Made by a program: the position numbers and the translations under genes
In this document: positions 1-9,955 of the stretch, in pieces
Position numbering within the stretch: position 1 is the stretch's first letter
Layout of the letters: each line of letters opens with the position of its first letter
Assembly: GCA_030148505.1 (NCBI GenBank)
Contig: JASBTI010000016.1
Span: forward strand, 186,001 to 250,000
From: Rhodanobacter sp.
GTDB taxonomy: Bacteria; Pseudomonadota; Gammaproteobacteria; Xanthomonadales; Rhodanobacteraceae
Direction of reading: 5' to 3'
Length of the DNA: 64,000 nt
Notes under the pieces: model-generated
Seen by the model: only the letters and a program-made list of their open reading frames with translations
Told to the model about the DNA's origin: nothing
Databases searched by the model: none

Positions 1-46
1 TCACCAGGTCGATGTTGATGCTGCCCACCACGACGATGCGTGTCAT
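1..46 (-). CDS. Ribokinase / PfkB-family carbohydrate kinase, N-terminus only (truncated by window edge)
   Basis: Reverse complement reads MTRIVVVGSINIDLV, the typical PfkB/ribokinase N-terminus. Confidence 0.65.
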   Translation of the reverse strand, partial: MTRIVVVGSINIDLV

Positions 47-207
47 CGGCTACTCCGCTCTTTCCTTCTCCATTGCTGAGAGCTTACCCGCTCGGGCGGT
101 GCATCCGTCGGTGACAGGGTGCGGCAGGAGTTCTCCACGCCCTTGTGCGACGACATCTATGCGAGGTGACGGCGAGGTGCTTCCGCAATGCGGCTGCGGG
201 ACCGGAC

Positions 208-819
208 TCAGGCGCGACCGATGCCCGAATCGCCTTGCTCGAGCGCCGGCGCTGCCCCGGCCACGGCGAGCAGCGATTGCGCGTAGCTGTCCTCGATACT
301 GACGGTGGAGACCTCGTCCCAGGCAAAGAACGAGGCCTCGCGCATCCACTCCGCATCGGGGCTGAGCTCCTGCATGTGGAAGCCGTCCTCCTCGACGCTG
401 ACCAGCCGGCCGATGTAGCAGACTTCGGCCTCGTCCTCACTGTCCACGTGCACGCCGATTACCGTGGCCTGCGCTGCCGCGGCCTGGATCACCTCGCGGA
501 TGTTGTCCAGCGGAAAACCCCGCGGCGGACGCGGCAGGATGTGCTTCAGTGCGAGCGCCTTCTCAAAGAAAGCGTGATGTTTGTCCGGCGCTTCAAGTTC
601 GGACACGTCACGATGGCGCATCACGTACATGCCGTCGTAGGTGATGCCGTCGCCGACTACCCACAGCAGGAAGAATTCGCGCCCGACGCCTCCCACGTAA
701 CCGCAGAAGCTACCGTGCTCGAGATCTTCACGCCATAGCCGGACCAAGGTTTGCTTCTGCTGCGCTTCGCGCAGCTGCGCACGCTGGCCGGTGGTCTTGA
801 GTTCGATGATGTTGCTCAC
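208..819 (-). CDS. Hypothetical protein (203 aa)
   Basis: Intact ORF with acidic soluble composition, same strand as hslU; no family recognised. Confidence 0.7.
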   Translation of the reverse strand: MSNIIELKTTGQRAQLREAQQKQTLVRLWREDLEHGSFCGYVGGVGREFFLLWVVGDGITYDGMYVMRHRDVSELEAPDKHHAFFEKALALKHILPRPPRGFPLDNIREVIQAAAAQATVIGVHVDSEDEAEVCYIGRLVSVEEDGFHMQELSPDAEWMREASFFAWDEVSTVSIEDSYAQSLLAVAGAAPALEQGDSGIGRA

Positions 820-848
820 GGCGCGGATTCTAACAGATCGGCTGGTGA

Positions 849-2195
849 CTACAGGATGTAGCGGCTGAGATCTTCATCCTGAACCAGGCTATTCAGGCTG
901 TTGTCTACATGTTCGGCGTCGATGAGGTACTTTTCGCCGGACTTGTCCGCCGCTTCGTAGGAGATTTTCTCCAGCAGGCGCTCCATCACCGTGTGCAACC
1001 GGCGCGCGCCGATGTTCTCGGTGCGTTCGTTCACCTGAAACGCCACTTCAGCCAGCCGGTCGATGCCGGAGTCGGAGAACTCCAGGGTGACGCCCTCGGT
1101 ACCCAGCAGGGCCACGTATTGCTTGGTCAGCGCGTTATTCGGTTCGCGCAGGATGCGCTTGAAATCGCCCACCGACAGTGCCGACAGCTCGACCCGGATC
1201 GGCAGACGACCCTGCAGCTCGGGAATCAGATCGGAGGGCTTGGCCAGTGAAAACGCGCCCGAGGCGATGAACAGCATGTGGTCGGTCTTGATCGGGCCGT
1301 ATTTGGTAGAGACCGTCGAGCCCTCGACTAGCGGCAACAGATCACGCTGCACGCCTTCGCGGCTGACCCCGGCCTGGCCCTGGTCACCACGCTGTACCAC
1401 CTTGTCGATCTCGTCGATGAACACGATGCCGTTCTGCTCGGCGGCCTCCATCGCCTGGGCGCGCACCTCTTCGTCGTTGAGCAACTTGCCGGCTTCCTCG
1501 TCGATCAGCAGTGGCCGCGCCAGCTTGATCGCCAACTTGCGGTTCTGCGTCTTGGCACCGCCGATATTCTGGAACATCTGCCGCAATTGCTGTCCCATCT
1601 CCTCCATGCCCGGCGGCGACATGATTTCCACGCCGACGTTCATGGCAAAGTCCATTTCGATCTCGCGGTCATCGAGGGTGCCTTCGCGCAACTGCTTGCG
1701 CAGCTTTTGGCGGGTATCGCTGTCGATCGCCGGCGCCGTGGTGGGCGTGTCCTGGCTCCAGTCGGCCGGCAGCGGCTGGCGGCGTGGCAATAGCGCGTCG
1801 AGGATGCGGTCCTCGGCCCGGTCCTCGGCCTGCGTGCGCACGCGTTTGATCGCCTGTTCGCGGGTCAGCTTGTAGGCCACGTCGGCGAGATCGCGAATGA
1901 TCGAGTCGACCTCTTTCCCGACATAGCCGACTTCGGTGAATTTGGTCGCCTCGACCTTGACGAACGGGGCGTTGGCCAGGGTGGCCAGACGTCGCGCGAT
2001 CTCGGTCTTGCCCACGCCGGTGGGTCCGATCATCAGGATATTCTTCGGTGTCACCTCATCGCGCATCGCCGGCTCCAGCTGCATGCGCCGCCAGCGGTTG
2101 CGCAGGGCTATCGCCACGGCGCGCTTGGCGTCGTGCTGGCCGATGATATAGCGGTCGAGTTCATTGACGATTTCGCGGGGGGTGAGTTCGGACAT
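849..2195 (-). CDS. hslU: ATP-dependent protease ATPase subunit HslU
   Basis: [37 protein letters not shown], Walker [11 protein letters not shown]-terminal DLSRYIL. Confidence 0.98.
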   Translation of the reverse strand: MSELTPREIVNELDRYIIGQHDAKRAVAIALRNRWRRMQLEPAMRDEVTPKNILMIGPTGVGKTEIARRLATLANAPFVKVEATKFTEVGYVGKEVDSIIRDLADVAYKLTREQAIKRVRTQAEDRAEDRILDALLPRRQPLPADWSQDTPTTAPAIDSDTRQKLRKQLREGTLDDREIEMDFAMNVGVEIMSPPGMEEMGQQLRQMFQNIGGAKTQNRKLAIKLARPLLIDEEAGKLLNDEEVRAQAMEAAEQNGIVFIDEIDKVVQRGDQGQAGVSREGVQRDLLPLVEGSTVSTKYGPIKTDHMLFIASGAFSLAKPSDLIPELQGRLPIRVELSALSVGDFKRILREPNNALTKQYVALLGTEGVTLEFSDSGIDRLAEVAFQVNERTENIGARRLHTVMERLLEKISYEAADKSGEKYLIDAEHVDNSLNSLVQDEDLSRYIL

Positions 2196-2270
2196 GGTTT
2201 GCTTCTTTGAAAGCGGAAACGGGAAACAGTGAACGGGGGGCTTTGGGAGGAGCTTGACGGTTTCGGCTTC

Positions 2271-2804
2271 TCAAAGCTCTTCGATGGACACGTTATGGTT
2301 GGTATAGATGCAGATGTCGCCGGCGATCTTCAGTGCTTTTTCGACAATACTGCGCGCGTCCATGTCGGTATTTTCCAACAGCGCCATGGCGGCAGACTGC
2401 GCAAACGGGCCGCCGGAGCCGATCGCGATCAGGCTGTGCTCCGGTTCGAGCACGTCGCCGTTGCCGGAAATCAGCAATGAGGCCTCCTTGTCGGCTACCG
2501 CCAGCATCGCCTCGAGCTTCCCCAGGCGCCGGTCGGTGCGCCACTCCTTGGCCATCTCCACCGCAGCGCGGGTCAGGTTGCCCCCGTGCTTGGTGAGCTT
2601 TTCCTCGAACAGTTCGAACAGCGTGAATGCATCGGCGGTGGCCCCGGCAAAGCCGGCGACCACGTCGCCCTTGCCGAGCCGGCGCACTTTGCGTGCATTG
2701 GCTTTCATCACCGTATTGCCGAGTGTGACCTGGCCGTCGCTGCCGATGACTACCCGTCCATCGCGGCGAACGCAGACGATGGTGGTGGCGTGAAACGATT
2801 CCAT
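2271..2804 (-). CDS. hslV: ATP-dependent protease subunit HslV
   Basis: [37 protein letters not shown]; adjacent to hslU; start chosen at MESFHATT. Confidence 0.98.
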   Translation of the reverse strand: MESFHATTIVCVRRDGRVVIGSDGQVTLGNTVMKANARKVRRLGKGDVVAGFAGATADAFTLFELFEEKLTKHGGNLTRAAVEMAKEWRTDRRLGKLEAMLAVADKEASLLISGNGDVLEPEHSLIAIGSGGPFAQSAAMALLENTDMDARSIVEKALKIAGDICIYTNHNVSIEEL

Positions 2805-2987
2805 GGATAGCTCCGCGTGCGGTGAATCCGGCAAAGGTGGGGCCGGGCGGCGTGAATCCAAGCCGCCGCGTCCCATATGGCTGCACAGCGTCGGTGCGGC
2901 CGCGCCCGCCGGTCGATCAGCCGCACCCTCAAGGCAACCATGAGGGATTCGCCGAGGAAATCGCGACGAACGCGCGCCGCGCCGCGA

Positions 2988-3896
2988 TCATTTGCGCCGC
3001 GCGCGGGGGTGTGCCGCGTCGTACACCTTGGCCAGATGCTGGAAGTCCAGGTGGGTATAAATCTGCGTGGTGGCGATGTCGGCATGGCCGAGCAGCTCCT
3101 GCACCGCGCGCAGGTCGCCGGAGGACTCCAACAGGTGACTGGCGAACGTATGCCGCAGCAGGTGCGGATGAATGTGCTTCGGGATCCCTTGTTGCAGCGC
3201 CAGTGTCTTCATCCGCAATTGCACGGTGCGTGGATTGATCGGTGCACCGCCGCGTCCGCGGAATACCGGGCTCTCGGGGCGCATGCCGTCGCCCTGTTCC
3301 GCAGCCAGAGCACGCAGCGCCGCCACGGCATGCCGGCCTACCGGCACGAGGCGGGTCTTGCGCCCCTTGCCGAGCACGCGCACCTCGCCGCCCTCCAGAT
3401 CCAGGTCGATCCAGTGCAGCCCGACCAGTTCGGATAGCCGCAGTCCGCTGGAATAGAACAGTTCCAGCATGGCGCGGTCGCGCACCGCCAGTTTGCCGCC
3501 GCTGTCGGTTTCCACCAGCGCCCCGGCCTCGTCCACGTCCAGCACTTGCGGCAGCTTGCGGCGAACCTTGGGGCCGCGCACACCGAGCATCGGATCGTGG
3601 GCGAGCTGGCCTTCGCGACTGAGCTGACGAAACAGGCTGCGGCACGAGGACAACAGCCGCTGCAGGCTTTTGGCTGCCAACCCGCCGCGATGTTCGGCCG
3701 CCACGAAAGCGCGCATCAGCTGGTTGTCCAGGCTTTCGAAGGAGGTCAGTCGACGCTCCTGCATGAAACGCAGTAGCTTGGCCAGATCGCGACGATAGGC
3801 GGCAACGGTATGCGTCGAGGCCTGCCGTTCGTCGGCGAGGCGGCCCAGCCAAGCCTCAACTTGGCGTTCGGGATTCACCACCGGCTCAGGAGACAT
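2988..3896 (-). CDS. xerC: Site-specific tyrosine recombinase XerC
   Basis: 302 aa tyrosine recombinase (HPHLLRHTFASHLLESSGDLRAVQELLGHADIATTQIYTHLDF); dapF-DUF484-xerC order. Confidence 0.96.
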   Translation of the reverse strand: MSPEPVVNPERQVEAWLGRLADERQASTHTVAAYRRDLAKLLRFMQERRLTSFESLDNQLMRAFVAAEHRGGLAAKSLQRLLSSCRSLFRQLSREGQLAHDPMLGVRGPKVRRKLPQVLDVDEAGALVETDSGGKLAVRDRAMLELFYSSGLRLSELVGLHWIDLDLEGGEVRVLGKGRKTRLVPVGRHAVAALRALAAEQGDGMRPESPVFRGRGGAPINPRTVQLRMKTLALQQGIPKHIHPHLLRHTFASHLLESSGDLRAVQELLGHADIATTQIYTHLDFQHLAKVYDAAHPRARRK

Positions 3897-4572
3897 CCCG
3901 CGAGCGGGCCAATGCCGCAGTGACGGTGGCGGCGATCATTTTCAAAAACAAAGTGCCCATCCCGGGCTGGAAGCGATCAGGGTCAGCGCTGCCGATCGCC
4001 AGCATGCCGGCATCACCCAGGCGCATCATCGCGACCGACTCGATCTCACCCGCCTTGCTGCCGAACAGTCGCTCGAGCTTGTCTGCCGAGAGCCGGCCGG
4101 AAGCAGGCTCACTTTGGTTCAGGAAATCGGCAAATTCCGGCAGCGCAGCGGCACCTCCGGCAATTTGCTGCAGCCATTCGGCCCGTGGCAATTCCGGATG
4201 GGCGCCAAACAGCAGCAGGCGCACCTGCTCGGAATGGAAGTTGGCGCCGAGCTTGGCTACCACCGTACGCGCGGTTACCTCCAGCGTGTTGGCACGCAGC
4301 AGCGCAACGGTCAGCGCATGCACGCGCTCCATCAGTTTTTCGTTGTCGGCGGCTATCGTCACCAGCTCGGTGAGGCGGCGTTCCAGTTCGTTATTTTTCT
4401 CGCGCAGACTATGCAACTGATACGCCGCGAGCGATGCCACCGAGCCTTTCTCCCGCGGCATCGTCAGCTGTGCCGCCAGCTCGGGATATTCGGTGAGGAA
4501 GCCGGGGTGACGCTTCAGGTACGCAGCGACCACGCGTGCCTGGGTGGCGTCGTCAAGCAGGGTTGCGGTCAT
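3886..4572 (-). CDS. DUF484 family protein
   Basis: YLKRHPGFLTEYPELAAQLTMPREKGSVASLAAYQLHSLREKNNELERRL; between dapF and xerC. Confidence 0.93.
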   Translation of the reverse strand: MTATLLDDATQARVVAAYLKRHPGFLTEYPELAAQLTMPREKGSVASLAAYQLHSLREKNNELERRLTELVTIAADNEKLMERVHALTVALLRANTLEVTARTVVAKLGANFHSEQVRLLLFGAHPELPRAEWLQQIAGGAAALPEFADFLNQSEPASGRLSADKLERLFGSKAGEIESVAMMRLGDAGMLAIGSADPDRFQPGMGTLFLKMIAATVTAALARSRDVS

Positions 4573-4674
4573 GCGTGAATGTCCTCATGGCGATGCGGGA
4601 CGGATGGGATAGTTACACCTCTTCTCTGGAGTGTGCGATGGACGAGTCCGCGCATCAAGCGGGGCCTCGGTTGC

Positions 4675-5529
4675 TCATTCCGGGATGCGCCATTCGCCTT
4701 CGAACGCAAATGCCACCGGCCCGGTCATCCAGAGCTGCTGGCCGGGACCGCCCCATTCGATCTGCAGCGTTCCGCCAGGCAGCGTCACCTGCACGCTGTC
4801 ATCGACCTCGCCGCGCGCATGCAGCACCGCCATCGCGGCACAGGCCCCGGTGCCGCAGGCCTGTGTCCAGCCCGCGCCGCGCTCGTGGACGCGCAAATGC
4901 AGGTGCGACCGATCGAGCTTGCGCACAAAGCCGGCGTTGACGCCTTGAGCAAAGCGTTCATGGAGGGAAAGTTGCGGACCGAGCTGCTGCAGTATCGGTG
5001 CCGCGAGGTCGTTCACGACTACGACCGCATGAGGGTTGCCCATCGACACGGCGCCAATTTCCAGCATTTCGCCATCGACCGGCACGGCATAGGCGTCCGC
5101 AGCGGCTTCCGCGGCAAACGGAATCCGGGCGGGTTCGAACACGGGTTCGCCCATGCCCACGGTCACCCTGTCCGCCGCCAACAGGCGCACGTGCACCGGA
5201 CCCGATGGACTCGCAATGCTCACGGTGTCGCCGATTGCCAGCACGCCGGCACGATGCAGCCATGCCGCCACGCATCGCACACCGTTGCCACACTGTCCGG
5301 ACGGCGAACCGTCAGCATTCCAGATGCCGTAGTAGAACGCGCTGTCGGCGTCGCGGGACTGCTCGATACTGAGCAGCTGGTCAAAACCGACGCCGGTATG
5401 GCGGTCAGCCAGGGCGCGGATTTGTGCGGCGCTCAGCGGCATCCCGCCACGGCGTCCGTCGAGCAGCACGAAATCGTTGCCGATGCCGTGCATTTTCGAG
5501 AAGCGCAGGGGCGCTGCAGTAGTCATCAT
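4675..5529 (-). CDS. dapF: Diaminopimelate epimerase
   Basis: FSKMHGIGNDFVLLDG, GNGVRCVAAWL, GTGACAAMAV; start set at MMTTAAPLRF just after the upstream lipoprotein stop. Confidence 0.96.
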   Translation of the reverse strand: MMTTAAPLRFSKMHGIGNDFVLLDGRRGGMPLSAAQIRALADRHTGVGFDQLLSIEQSRDADSAFYYGIWNADGSPSGQCGNGVRCVAAWLHRAGVLAIGDTVSIASPSGPVHVRLLAADRVTVGMGEPVFEPARIPFAAEAAADAYAVPVDGEMLEIGAVSMGNPHAVVVVNDLAAPILQQLGPQLSLHERFAQGVNAGFVRKLDRSHLHLRVHERGAGWTQACGTGACAAMAVLHARGEVDDSVQVTLPGGTLQIEWGGPGQQLWMTGPVAFAFEGEWRIPE

Positions 5530-5530
5530 C

Positions 5531-5692
5531 TCAGCGTTGACCATGGACCGGTAGGGCACTGCTGCTTGCTGGAACGGGTACAGCGGGTGCGGTAGCCGGT
5601 CGGGTAGGCAATACCAGTGGACCTTTCTGGCCGCAGCCGCCGAGGAGGATGGCGAGAAGGCTCAATGACAGTAACGGGATAAAGCGGCGCAT
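5531..5692 (-). CDS. lptM: Small LptM (YifL)-type lipoprotein, 53 aa, absent from the supplied ORF track
   Basis: Manual translation MRRFIPLLSLSLLAILLGGCGQKGPLVLPTRPATAPAVPVPASSSALPVHGQR*; lipobox LGGC followed by GQKGPL; directly upstream of dapF. Confidence 0.85.
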   Translation of the reverse strand: MRRFIPLLSLSLLAILLGGCGQKGPLVLPTRPATAPAVPVPASSSALPVHGQR

Positions 5693-5811
5693 GGCGGAAA
5701 CTCCTTGACGACGGGTCGAAGTATAGCGATGAGTGGTGTCTGCTCGGAGGGCGCATGCCTCCCGCTATGATGGGAGGAGAAATCGCTTGCCCAACGCGGA
5801 GGCAATCCCTG

Positions 5812-6501
5812 ATGGAATGGAGTACGTGGCTGCGCATGCCGATGACCGTGCTGCTGGTGCTGGCGGCGATATGCCTGCTGATCACCCTGATGCAGCTGGT
5901 GGGGGTGCGCCGGCACCTTCACGGCGGGCGTCGCCTGGCCGCGAGCTGGCGTGGTCTGCTGTGTCTGGTCTTCCTGGCGTTGACGCTATTGCTCGGCGGC
6001 ATCGGTTATGCCGTGCGTGGGTACCATTTGCTCGGGGAGGAGGCGCCAGTGCTGGACATCGATGCGCGCATCCTCTCGCCGCAGCGCTGGGCGTTGACCC
6101 TGACCTGGCCCGATGGTCACACCCGGCAGGTGGAGGTATACGGCGACGACTGGCGGCTCGAGGCGGTAGTGTTGAAGTGGAAACTGCCCGCCTTGCTCGC
6201 TGGCGTGCCGCCGCTGTACCGTCTTGATCGCTTGTCCGGACGTTACGATGATCCGGCGCAGGAAATGAGTGCGCCACGCAGCGTGGTGGCTTTCGCACCC
6301 CCCGGTGGCTTCGACCTGCTCGATCTGAAGAAACAGTACCCGCAATGGTTGCCCGAAGTTGACACTATTTACGGCAGCGGCGCGTTCCTGCCTTTGGTTG
6401 ATCAGGGCCACTATACGGTGACCCTGATGCGTACCGGTGCCTTGGTGACGCGGGCAGATCAGGCCACCCGGCGGCGGATTGGGCAGCCGCTAGGAGGCTG
6501 A
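5812..6501 (+). CDS. Conserved hypothetical membrane protein
   Basis: Two N-terminal TM segments then a soluble domain; start chosen at MEWSTWLRMPM. Confidence 0.7.
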   Translation: MEWSTWLRMPMTVLLVLAAICLLITLMQLVGVRRHLHGGRRLAASWRGLLCLVFLALTLLLGGIGYAVRGYHLLGEEAPVLDIDARILSPQRWALTLTWPDGHTRQVEVYGDDWRLEAVVLKWKLPALLAGVPPLYRLDRLSGRYDDPAQEMSAPRSVVAFAPPGGFDLLDLKKQYPQWLPEVDTIYGSGAFLPLVDQGHYTVTLMRTGALVTRADQATRRRIGQPLGG

Positions 6502-6596
6502 GTCGACGCGCTTGTGGGGCACGCTGCATGGTAAAAGCCACAAGCCGCGGAGCTGCGGGTATACCCTTGTGGCGATGCCATCGGAGGAGTCTTCCC

Positions 6597-7685
6597 ATGC
6601 GACTGCTGCCTGTGCTGTTGTGGTTGCTCGTTACGCCGGTGTTCGGTGCCCCCCGCCTCGACCGCCTGACCCTGCCGCCCGGGTTCCACATCGCGGTGTA
6701 TTCCGACCAGGTGCCGAGTGCGCGGGAAATTGCCCTCGGTACCCACGGCACGGTGTTTGTCGGTTCGATGAGTGCGGGCAAGGTTTATGCCCTGGTGGAT
6801 CGCGACGGCGATGGCCGTGCCGATCAGGTCAGGGTGGTAGCTAGCGGCCTGGAAATGCCGGTTGGCGTCGCGTTTCGAGACGGCAATCTATACATCTCGG
6901 CAGTCAGTCGCATCCTGGTCCTGCGGAATATCGAGCAGCATCTGGACGATCCTCCGCCACCGGTGGTCATCAACGACCATTTTCCAAGCGAGACACACCA
7001 TGGCTGGAAATTCATTGCCTTCGGTCCGGACGGCAAGTTGTATGTCCCGATCGGTGCGCCGTGCAATATCTGCGATCGAGGCAACGCCTACGCCAAGCTG
7101 GTTCGCATCAATCCCGACGGTAGTGGCATGCAGGACGTCGCCTACGGCATCCGCAACACCGTAGGGTTCGACTGGCAGCCGGGGACGAAGCATTTGTGGT
7201 TCACCGACAACGGCCGCGACATGATGGGCGATGACATGCCCAGCGACGAGTTGAACGAAGTCAGCAGACTTGGCCAGCACTTCGGTTATCCGTATTGCCA
7301 TCAGGGCGATACCGCGGATCCCGAATTCGGCAAGGGCCACGACTGCAAGGATTATGTCCCGCCACGCTTGAAGCTGGGCGCGCATGTGGCCTCGCTCGGT
7401 ATGCGCTTCTATGAGGGGAGGCAGTTCCCGACCCGCTACCGTGGCGCGATCATTGTCGCCGAGCATGGCTCGTGGAATCGCACAACAAAGTCGGGTTACC
7501 GGGTGATGACGGTGCGCCTGCGTGGCGACCAGGTGCTTTCGTACCGTCCGCTGATCGAAGGCTTCCAGCAGGACCAGAAGGCCTGGGGTCGCCCCGTCGA
7601 CGTCCAGCCGATGCCGGATGGCAGTTTGTTGGTCAGCGATGATCTGGCGGGAGCGGTCTATCGGGTCACCTACCGCAAACCGTGA
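6597..7685 (+). CDS. PQQ-type sugar (sorbosone) dehydrogenase-like secreted beta-propeller protein
   Basis: Signal peptide MRLLPVLLWLLVTPVFGA; LPPGFHIAVYSD, GPDGKLYVPIGAPCNICD, DNGRDMMGDDMPSDELNEV. Confidence 0.88.
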   Translation: MRLLPVLLWLLVTPVFGAPRLDRLTLPPGFHIAVYSDQVPSAREIALGTHGTVFVGSMSAGKVYALVDRDGDGRADQVRVVASGLEMPVGVAFRDGNLYISAVSRILVLRNIEQHLDDPPPPVVINDHFPSETHHGWKFIAFGPDGKLYVPIGAPCNICDRGNAYAKLVRINPDGSGMQDVAYGIRNTVGFDWQPGTKHLWFTDNGRDMMGDDMPSDELNEVSRLGQHFGYPYCHQGDTADPEFGKGHDCKDYVPPRLKLGAHVASLGMRFYEGRQFPTRYRGAIIVAEHGSWNRTTKSGYRVMTVRLRGDQVLSYRPLIEGFQQDQKAWGRPVDVQPMPDGSLLVSDDLAGAVYRVTYRKP

Positions 7686-7781
7686 TCATCGGTTGCTGCC
7701 AGGATGAGCCGGTGCCTGCGCTTGTCCGTCGACGAGGGCGCCCCATGTAGTCATGATTGCCGTTCGTACAGGAGAAACATC

Positions 7782-8405
7782 ATGCAGTTGCGCAGTGACA
7801 GCTTCGAGTCCGGCCAGCGGATTCCGGTCCGTCTGGCGTTCGGAAAATTGGGGGCACCCGTCGCGTTGTCGGACAACTTCAGCCCGCATCTGGCTTGGCG
7901 GGATGCTCCCGACGGCACCCGCTCGTTTGTGATTACCTGCATCGATCCTGACGTGCCGAGCAAGCCGGACGACGTCAACCAGCAAGGTCGCACGGTACCG
8001 GCGGACCTGCCCCGGGTGGAATTCGTGCATTGGCTGATGGCCAATATACCGGCGGAATGCGGCGAATTGGCCGAGGGAGCGTGCAGCGATGAGGTGACGC
8101 CACATGGCAAGAGCTCACCCGCAGGACCACCCGGTAGCGTACAGGGACAGAATGACTACACTGGCTGGTTTGCCGGCGACGAGGGCATGAAAGGGAGTTA
8201 CCGTGGTTACGATGGTCCGTGCCCGCCGTGGAACGATGCCTTGCTGCATCACTATCACTTTCGCGTGCAAGCCCTGGATGTGGCGCAATTGCCGCTTGCC
8301 GAGGGTTTCACACTCGCTGAGCTGCGCGCGGCCATGGCCGGTCATGTGCTGGCGACGGCCGAGGTAGTGGGTACGTACAGCCTGAATCCGGACGTATCCG
8401 TCTGA
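7782..8405 (+). CDS. YbhB/YbcL family (PEBP/Raf kinase inhibitor-like) protein
   Basis: LSDNFSPHLAWRDAPDGTRSFVITCIDPDVP and the PEBP fold pattern YDGPCPPWND. Confidence 0.9.
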   Translation: MQLRSDSFESGQRIPVRLAFGKLGAPVALSDNFSPHLAWRDAPDGTRSFVITCIDPDVPSKPDDVNQQGRTVPADLPRVEFVHWLMANIPAECGELAEGACSDEVTPHGKSSPAGPPGSVQGQNDYTGWFAGDEGMKGSYRGYDGPCPPWNDALLHHYHFRVQALDVAQLPLAEGFTLAELRAAMAGHVLATAEVVGTYSLNPDVSV

Positions 8406-8532
8406 GCAGGCATCGGTATCGCGTGGATGAGGCCGTGCGGGCCCTTCACGTCAGCGTGGCGCTCGGTGTGGGTAAATGACATCGCTGGCCCGCGGGCTGG
8501 TCCCCGACCGTTACCCAAAAGAGGATGTCGCC

Positions 8533-8688
8533 ATGCTTCACTATGCGCTGGTGTTTTTGATCATCGCCATCATCGCCGCGGTATTGGGATTTGGCGGCAT
8601 TGCCGGCGCTGCTGCCGGAATCGCCAAGATCCTTTTCATCGTGTTTCTGATTCTTGCCGTGATCGCCTTCTTCCGCCGCGCACGGTAG
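8533..8688 (+). CDS. DUF1328 family small membrane protein
   Basis: [51 protein letters not shown]. Confidence 0.92.
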   Translation: MLHYALVFLIIAIIAAVLGFGGIAGAAAGIAKILFIVFLILAVIAFFRRAR

Positions 8689-8739
8689 CCGAACCAAACC
8701 GGCATTTCGCATCCACGCCAGCCTTATCCGGAGTCAGTC

Positions 8740-9102
8740 ATGAATAAGCAAGTACCCTCCCTCGAGCCCACCGGTGCGGACCGCATCGATGAACGCGCCG
8801 AGCGAGTAAAGCAGGCGACCTCTGCCGCCGTAAACAACACCAAGGACGCCATGGATCGCACCGCCGATCAGGTCGAACAGGGCTTGCACCACGCGACAGA
8901 CAAGGCTGCGCACGCGGCGCATACTGCGGCGGACAAAGCGTCGGAGGTCAGCGAGCGGGGTCGTGAAGTCTACGATCAGACGCGCGAACGCGCCGATGAA
9001 TGGCTGGAGCAAGCGCGCGCGTACGTACGCGAAAAGCCGGTTCAGTCGGTGGCTATTGCACTCGGTGCAGGCTGGCTGCTCGGGCGCATACTGCGTCGTT
9101 GA
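8740..9102 (+). CDS. DUF883 (YqjD/ElaB-like) protein
   Basis: Amphipathic Ala-rich region, C-terminal RAYVREKPVQSVAIALGAGWLLGRILRR. Confidence 0.88.
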   Translation: MNKQVPSLEPTGADRIDERAERVKQATSAAVNNTKDAMDRTADQVEQGLHHATDKAAHAAHTAADKASEVSERGREVYDQTRERADEWLEQARAYVREKPVQSVAIALGAGWLLGRILRR

Positions 9103-9128
9103 TCGGTACGGCCGCCCAGGGGGACGAT

Positions 9129-9596
9129 ATGCACGACGAGGCTGGGCCACCACCCGCAGCGGCGGCGCCTGACCCGGCACCGGCGCCGTCTGGCCTCCTG
9201 GGGGAAATCGGTCAGTTCGGGCGGGCCTTCAAACATTTGTTCGGCGCACAGCTGAAACTTCTTGTCGCTGAGCTGGGTCTGGCGCGAAGCGCCGTGTCGT
9301 GGATGCTGTTGGCGGCGCTTGCCGCCACCGTGGCCGGGGTCGGACTGGGCCTGAGCGGGCTGGCACTGTTGGGGTTGGTGTTGGCCAAATGGTTTGGTTC
9401 CTGGTTGTGGGCGTTGCTGTTGCTATGCGTACTACAGTTGCTTTTTTTAGTCGGTGCTTTGGTAGTGTTTCGCCGTTGCATGCACTGGCTCAGTCTGCCG
9501 GCAACCCGGAGCGAATGGGGCCGCATGATGCGCGATATTTTGCGCACATCCGATCGTCAGATGAACCCGCCTGACGAGGAGGAGCGGCAAGCATGA
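9129..9596 (+). CDS. Phage holin family / YqjE-like membrane protein
   Basis: Start at MHDEAGPPP; two hydrophobic hairpins; located after the YqjD-like gene. Confidence 0.8.
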   Translation: MHDEAGPPPAAAAPDPAPAPSGLLGEIGQFGRAFKHLFGAQLKLLVAELGLARSAVSWMLLAALAATVAGVGLGLSGLALLGLVLAKWFGSWLWALLLLCVLQLLFLVGALVVFRRCMHWLSLPATRSEWGRMMRDILRTSDRQMNPPDEEERQA

Positions 9597-9955
9597 CGAT
9601 TTTCAGACGCGTGGCCCGCGTGCGCGCGGCACAGGCTCGGGCCAGGCTGGCACAACAGGGGTTAAAGGCCCCGGCGGCGACCTTGCTCACGCGTAGCCGG
9701 GAACATCCGCTGACGACCGTCAGCATGGCCGCTGGTGCCGGATTTACGTTGGGAAGCCTGAACGTGCATCCCTTGCGAGTGCCGGGTCTGGGCGCTTTGC
9801 TGGGTGGCGGCGTTGCGGAGGCGGTTGCGTTCGGCACGCGTCTGATCGCCGAACTCGGTGTAATGGGTCTGGGGGCCGCCACTCAGCAGACCCATCCCAC
9901 GGGTCAGCCGTCTGATCGAGCGCCTCGGTCAGCGCCACAGGCGGTGACCGAGTGA
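9593..9955 (+). CDS. Hypothetical protein, positional equivalent of YqjK
   Basis: Overlaps upstream stop by 4 nt; 120 aa basic protein. Confidence 0.65.
   Translation: MTIFRRVARVRAAQARARLAQQGLKAPAATLLTRSREHPLTTVSMAAGAGFTLGSLNVHPLRVPGLGALLGGGVAEAVAFGTRLIAELGVMGLGAATQQTHPTGQPSDRAPRSAPQAVTE

Noticed and set aside
1811-1836. Tandem GGTCCTCGGCC duplication
   Set aside because: Lies inside hslU and encodes AEDRAEDR; a local coding duplication only
4579-5595. 338-aa plus-strand ORF opposite dapF
   Set aside because: Antisense to dapF and to the small lipoprotein; low-quality composition
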